Source: Planctomycetota bacterium | Lineage (GTDB): Bacteria > Planctomycetota > UBA8108 | NCBI GenBank assembly: GCA_002708465.1 | Contig: PAOC01000039.1 | Coordinates: 1 to 8,873 of the forward strand | DNA length: 8,873 bases | Direction: 5' to 3' | Part shown: positions 6,164 to 8,873 of the stretch, one piece after another | How the letters are laid out: every line of letters starts with the position of its first letter | Numbering within the stretch: position 1 is the stretch's first letter | Notes under the pieces: model-generated | Told to the model about the DNA's origin: nothing | Databases searched by the model: none | The model's input: the letters and a program-made list of their open reading frames with translations, nothing else | Program-made: the position numbers and the translations under genes

Positions 6164-6513
6164 AGTGTATCCATGAACTCGCCCCACTCGGGATCCAGGA
6201 AGATCTGGATATCGCGGGACAATTCGTCTGCGGGCGAGGTCTTTTCGCGGAGAAGACGGAAGGTTTCCGCGAGGCTGCCCCATTCCGGGTCCATCAGGGC
6301 GCCAAGGTCCCTTGAGAGCTCCTCGGTCGCGTCGGATTTTTCGCGAAGGAGCTCGAAGGTCTCCCCCACATCCGACCAGAGAGGCTTCCGGTTGGACTCG
6401 CAGGATGAGCAACCATTAGAAAGGGCCAGGCTGCCGAGGAGAGCGCAGAGGGCGAAGAGGGAAAGCAGCTTGTTTCGGGATACGCACATGATGGACTTCA
6501 TCTTGTTTCGCAT
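6145..6513 (-). CDS. Small probable lipoprotein with 32-residue tandem repeats
   Basis: The 122-residue form starting at ATG 6513 has lysines and arginines, then a hydrophobic segment (16-31) and NGC-SSC (33-38), an atypical lipobox with C35 or C38 as possible lipid sites. The rest is a tandem repeat of exactly 32 residues starting at W46, W78 and W110 (third copy partial), with conserved ETF, LLREK, ELSRD and DPEWG blocks. The two full copies use different synonymous codons at most conserved positions, so the protein sequence is under selection. The start is uncertain: the open frame extends to TTG 6636, with ATG 6618 also possible, adding another hydrophobic segment; none has a strong ribosome site. 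I do not recognise the family. Repeats are probably amphipathic helices exposed outside the membrane. Confidence 0.68.
   Translation of the reverse strand: MRNKMKSIMCVSRNKLLSLFALCALLGSLALSNGCSSCESNRKPLWSDVGETFELLREKSDATEELSRDLGALMDPEWGSLAETFRLLREKTSPADELSRDIQIFLDPEWGEFMDTLCRLAW
6154..6378 (-). repeat. Coding tandem repeat, 96-bp period
   Basis: Two full 96-base units (6378-6283 and 6282-6187) and a third partial unit (6186-6154) encode the 32-residue repeat of the small lipoprotein. Protein conservation is clear, for example ETF at residues 51 and 83, ELSRD at 65 and 97, and DPEWG at 75 and 107. The DNA has drifted at third positions, so this is an old duplication and not a recent slippage product. 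Confidence 0.8.
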
Positions 6514-6706
6514 TGTTTTTTTTCTCGAGGGGATGAGGGAGAGCAGAAGAAAGGTGAGGTTGTAGACGCCTTCAAAGAAGATCGAAGCCAGCAATCTGAC
6601 AAATACGGGTAGAAACATCGGTTCAACCTGAGCCAACTCTGAAATGGATCACCAGTACTCAAGGATACGCCCTGATTGCCGAGCCTTCAACCCGGGAACA
6701 GGAAGG

Positions 6707-7729
6707 TCAGCTTTCTGTTTGTCCGGCCGGAGCCTGTTCTTCGACCTCTTCCTTGCAGCCCCCCCCGGGTGGCTCTCCGGCAGGTTGGCCGCTTTCGGGC
6801 GAAACCCTGCGATTTTTGAGATAAATCACAAGTCCGGGAATGGCCCAGAGGCAATAGGTCAATCTTTGTAACAGCGAAACAAGCGCCCCCTTCACCGGGA
6901 AACCGACAAGCTTGAAGAGCCAGTCGTAAGCAACTTCAGCAGTGCCGATGGCGCCGGGCGTTACAGGGATAGCCATGACGATCTGGGCAAGCGGAACGAC
7001 CAGGAACAGGGCACGGAGATCGGCCCATTCCTGCGGAAGGAGAGACCGGAGGAGGAGAAGGTTGGTGATGACGACCAGGCCATGCAGCAGGATCGAGATG
7101 AGCAGAGCCTTCACGGCTACCCCGGGATGGGAACGATACAGGTAGAGGATCTGGGTGAACTTTTTAATGAGTCCCGCCTTCTTCTCAGCAGGGCCTTTTC
7201 CTGCCCAGAGATAGAAGATCCCGGTAACGACAAGGGCGCATCCGACGGCGACCCAGACGAAGACCGCGAGATTCCAGAGATTGGGATCCTTCTGCAGGAG
7301 AGAGAAATTGAAAAATGTGGCGGCGCAGGCGATCGACATGAGCACGAAGAGGCCTATCGCTCGATCGATGAAAACGGTCAAGGCGGCGGCAGCCCGCCGT
7401 TCGCTGGATTCCCTGGCGACATAATAGGCCTTGATGACATCGCCCCCGGTAGAGCCAAACAGGACCTGGTTGAAAAAGATCCCCATCAGGACAAGCGAGT
7501 AGATCTCGCGAAAGCTGTAAATGACCCCCTGGACCCTCAGCAGCAGATGCCAGCGGAGAGCCGCCAGCAGCAGGACAATGGCGTAAGGAACCTGCGCGAG
7601 CAACAGCCATGGCCAGCCCCGGCCCAGGCCCGAAAGCTCGGACAATGGAAGCCCCCCCCTCCCGATGAGCCAGTAAATAAGGATGGCCGCCACGGCAAGC
7701 TTGGCGCAGGGCAGCATCCAGCGTTTCAA
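6707..7729 (-). CDS. Polytopic membrane protein, lysylphosphatidylglycerol synthase TM / flippase-like family
   Basis: The 340-residue product has about eight hydrophobic spans (roughly 9-23, 40-57, 75-92, 121-139, 150-174, 204-228, 238-255, 284-304) and the signatures of the LPG_synthase_TM / YbhN-AglD group. These are RWHLLLRVQG (59-68), FFNQVLFGSTGGDVIKA (85-101), a basic loop with DRAIGL (122-127), and PVTPGAIGTAEVAY (255-268). Members act in, or are proposed for, lipid or lipid-linked sugar movement across the inner membrane; the exact substrate here is unknown. It lacks the soluble aminoacyl-transfer domain of MprF. A hydrophilic P/G/E-rich tail (305-340) faces one side. The start is TTG 7729, chosen because AAGGAG sits 6 nt upstream; the stop of the HEAT lipoprotein gene is 3 bases before it, so the two are translationally coupled. 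Confidence 0.88.
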   Translation of the reverse strand: MKRWMLPCAKLAVAAILIYWLIGRGGLPLSELSGLGRGWPWLLLAQVPYAIVLLLAALRWHLLLRVQGVIYSFREIYSLVLMGIFFNQVLFGSTGGDVIKAYYVARESSERRAAAALTVFIDRAIGLFVLMSIACAATFFNFSLLQKDPNLWNLAVFVWVAVGCALVVTGIFYLWAGKGPAEKKAGLIKKFTQILYLYRSHPGVAVKALLISILLHGLVVITNLLLLRSLLPQEWADLRALFLVVPLAQIVMAIPVTPGAIGTAEVAYDWLFKLVGFPVKGALVSLLQRLTYCLWAIPGLVIYLKNRRVSPESGQPAGEPPGGGCKEEVEEQAPAGQTES

Positions 7730-7732
7730 GAC

Positions 7733-8422
7733 CTACTCCTTTTCTCCGGCTGGGCCCGGCCTGGTTTCCGGGGGCTTCGCCTTGGAGTAATCGAGCCATC
7801 CCGCAACATCATCGAATGAGATGTTTTTGCCGGTAATTTGACAGAGGGCGGCGTGCGCTTTCATCCGATTGTTGGTGTGGCGGGGAGTCAGGTCAAAATA
7901 AACCCGGAGCAGGGCCTTGAGCGATGCCTCATCGCCGATGGCGCCGAGGGCCTTGACGGCATCAAGGAGGATGATGCTCTCCTTTTCATTCTTGAGCATG
8001 AAGATGAGGCTTGGCACGGCACCCGGGTCCGGGTGGGCGGTTATCGCCTTGGCGGCCTCCCATCGAACCCCCCAATATTCCGATTTCAAGGCCTTGGTGA
8101 ATGCGTCCTTGCTCTCAATGGACTCCAGGTCTGCCAGGGCAGCGATGGCCCTCATCCGGTTTGCCACGACCGGGTCGGTCCCGGCGACATCGCGCAGCAG
8201 CTCAATAGCTGCAAGGTCACCCTTGCTGAACTCTTCTCCGGCCGCCTCACGCGACGAAAGGTATTGGCCCAGGTCTATTATCGAGTAGGCCTCACCCTTG
8301 CGAACTTCGAGCAGGAGGTCTTGCGACGAGGTGCCGCAGCCTGCGAGGAGCAGGGAAATAAGCAGTCCGGGCAGCGGCAGGTTTCTTGATGGCATTTTAA
8401 GTTTATCCATATCCGGGACCAT
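7733..8422 (-). CDS. HEAT-repeat lipoprotein
   Basis: From ATG 8422 the product has 229 residues. A short charged start is followed by a hydrophobic segment (15-28) and the lipobox LAGC with C29, so it is a probable envelope lipoprotein. After a linker the protein is a run of HEAT-like helical pairs: about 66-101, 105-133 (KALKSEYWGVRWEAAKAITAH), 134-168 (PSLIFMLKNEKE...DAVKALGAIGD) and 170-198. It ends in ITGKNISFDDVAGWLDY (196-212) and a K/P/E-rich tail. HEAT repeats usually scaffold protein-protein contacts, so a partner-binding role is likely but unproved. The frame is open to 8506, but GGAGGT 10 nt before 8422 and the signal peptide favour the shorter form. It sits 3 bases ahead of the flippase-like gene. 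Confidence 0.85.
   Translation of the reverse strand: MVPDMDKLKMPSRNLPLPGLLISLLLAGCGTSSQDLLLEVRKGEAYSIIDLGQYLSSREAAGEEFSKGDLAAIELLRDVAGTDPVVANRMRAIAALADLESIESKDAFTKALKSEYWGVRWEAAKAITAHPDPGAVPSLIFMLKNEKESIILLDAVKALGAIGDEASLKALLRVYFDLTPRHTNNRMKAHAALCQITGKNISFDDVAGWLDYSKAKPPETRPGPAGEKE
7736..7741 (-). promoter_or_regulatory. Ribosome binding site deciding a TTG start
   Basis: AAGGAG on the minus strand lies 6 nt before TTG 7729 and inside the last codons of the HEAT lipoprotein gene, just before its TAG stop (7735-7733). It supports TTG over the in-frame ATG four codons later as the start of the flippase-like gene, and it shows tight coupling of the pair. Confidence 0.75.
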
Positions 8423-8432
8423 ACGATATCCC

Positions 8433-8438
8433 ACCTCC
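8433..8438 (-). promoter_or_regulatory. Ribosome binding site supporting the HEAT lipoprotein start
   Basis: GGAGGT on the minus strand lies 10 nt upstream of ATG 8422. Other in-frame starts at 8506, 8452 and 8410 have no site as good, and those further upstream would put charged residues ahead of the lipoprotein signal peptide. Confidence 0.65.
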
Positions 8439-8523
8439 TCCGTCATGTCCATGAGCCGCGAAAAGGTATGTCGAGGCATCGATGGTATTAAAGTCGGGAG
8501 CTCCAAATGGCGATAATATAGAG

Positions 8524-8873
8524 ATGGCTTTTGTTTCTAGAATTTATCTACGGATCAAGCTCAGGGGATATTCATTTTCCGTCCTCCTGGTTCTATTCCT
8601 CGTACTGGTCGATTCTCAGGCTTCAGCGGAGCCGGGAGATGCTGACGAGGTTCGGGCCATCTGGGTAACTCGATGGGATTATCGCAGCGCTGGCGATATC
8701 CGGACCATTATTCAAAACTGTAAATCCCTCGGGCTCAACCGGATCTATTTTCAGGTCCGGGGCAGATCCGATGCTTTCTACAGATCCAGCCATGAGCCCT
8801 GGGCCGAGGAACTTGGAGGGATGGACCCGGGATTCGACCCCCTCGCCATAGCTGTTTCGGAGGCTGGGAAAAA
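8524..8873 (+). CDS. Secreted GHL10-type (DUF187/YngK) glycoside-hydrolase-like protein, N-terminus only
   Basis: An open plus-strand frame begins at ATG 8524 and runs off the right edge after 116 residues. Basic residues (6-14) and a hydrophobic core (17-29) followed by SQASA-E (31-36) form a classic signal peptide, with likely cleavage after A35. The mature start matches the GHL10 / DUF187 family: VRAIWVTRWDY (43-53), a helix, then LGLNRIYFQVRGRSDAFYRSSHEPW (69-93) and a DPGFDPLAIAVSEAG stretch (101-115). This is the opening strand-helix-strand of a TIM-barrel. Relatives are thought to act on polysaccharides or peptidoglycan outside the cytoplasm; the catalytic acids lie beyond the window. 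The ribosome site is weak. It diverges from the HEAT lipoprotein gene across about 100 bases. Confidence 0.85.
   Translation, partial: MAFVSRIYLRIKLRGYSFSVLLVLFLVLVDSQASAEPGDADEVRAIWVTRWDYRSAGDIRTIIQNCKSLGLNRIYFQVRGRSDAFYRSSHEPWAEELGGMDPGFDPLAIAVSEAGK

Noticed and set aside
7082..7819. Plus-strand 245-codon frame rich in D, E, Q and G
   Set aside because: It is the complement of the flippase-like gene; hydrophobic codons read in antisense give this charged, low-complexity product.
7838..8389. Plus-strand 183-codon frame opposite the HEAT lipoprotein
   Set aside because: The minus-strand frame has a lipobox, HEAT repeats and a ribosome site, and the plus-strand product has no recognisable feature.
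1..8873. Mobile element, phage, CRISPR or defence-island signals
   Set aside because: No transposase, integrase, regularly spaced repeats, tRNA-edge attachment site or recognisable defence gene is present; the DUF151 protein alone is not evidence of a defence system.

Overview
The window looks like a chromosomal stretch of a GC-rich, Gram-negative-type bacterium with clear Shine-Dalgarno sites and several lipoprotein signals. A fused AroD-AroE enzyme, a bifunctional-nuclease (DUF151) protein and a run of small envelope proteins would suit an uncultured planctomycete-like or other deep-branching lineage. That placement is an inference from gene content and is not firm. I see no transposase, integrase, phage gene, tRNA, rRNA or CRISPR array.

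Layout from left to right. The first 82 bases hold the start of a minus-strand membrane-anchored protein that runs off the left edge. Bases 83-508 are an A+T-richer non-coding stretch with a perfect 17-bp palindrome and a consensus sigma-70 promoter (TTGACA-N16-TATAAT) pointing left. A minus-strand MoeA-family gene with several altered active-site motifs follows (509-1753). Diverging from it on the plus strand are ribE (riboflavin synthase) and a bifunctional aroDE, overlapping by 4 bases (1883-4023). A perfect 9-bp hairpin at 4154-4182 separates aroDE from the convergent minus-strand genes.

Bases 4212-5998 form a minus-strand operon: a DUF151-type nuclease with a long acidic tail, then a single-span membrane protein with two IWVxNK motifs, then a lipoprotein. 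A near-consensus promoter lies 72 bases upstream of the first start (TTGACC-N16-TATAAT, 6070-6097). Next comes a small probable lipoprotein (6145-6513) built from a 32-residue tandem repeat. Then a coupled minus-strand pair follows: a HEAT-repeat lipoprotein and a polytopic flippase-like membrane protein (6707-8422). On the plus strand at the right edge begins a secreted GHL10-type glycoside-hydrolase-like protein (8524 to the end), divergent from the HEAT gene.

Two metabolic enzymes (RibE, AroDE) have every expected signature. Most of the rest is envelope biology: lipoproteins, a lipid-flippase-like protein and a predicted polysaccharide-acting enzyme. The least explained items are the degenerate MoeA, the uncharacterised operon behind the DUF151 protein, the 32-residue repeat lipoprotein, and the strong promoter set about 320 bases upstream of the left-edge gene.
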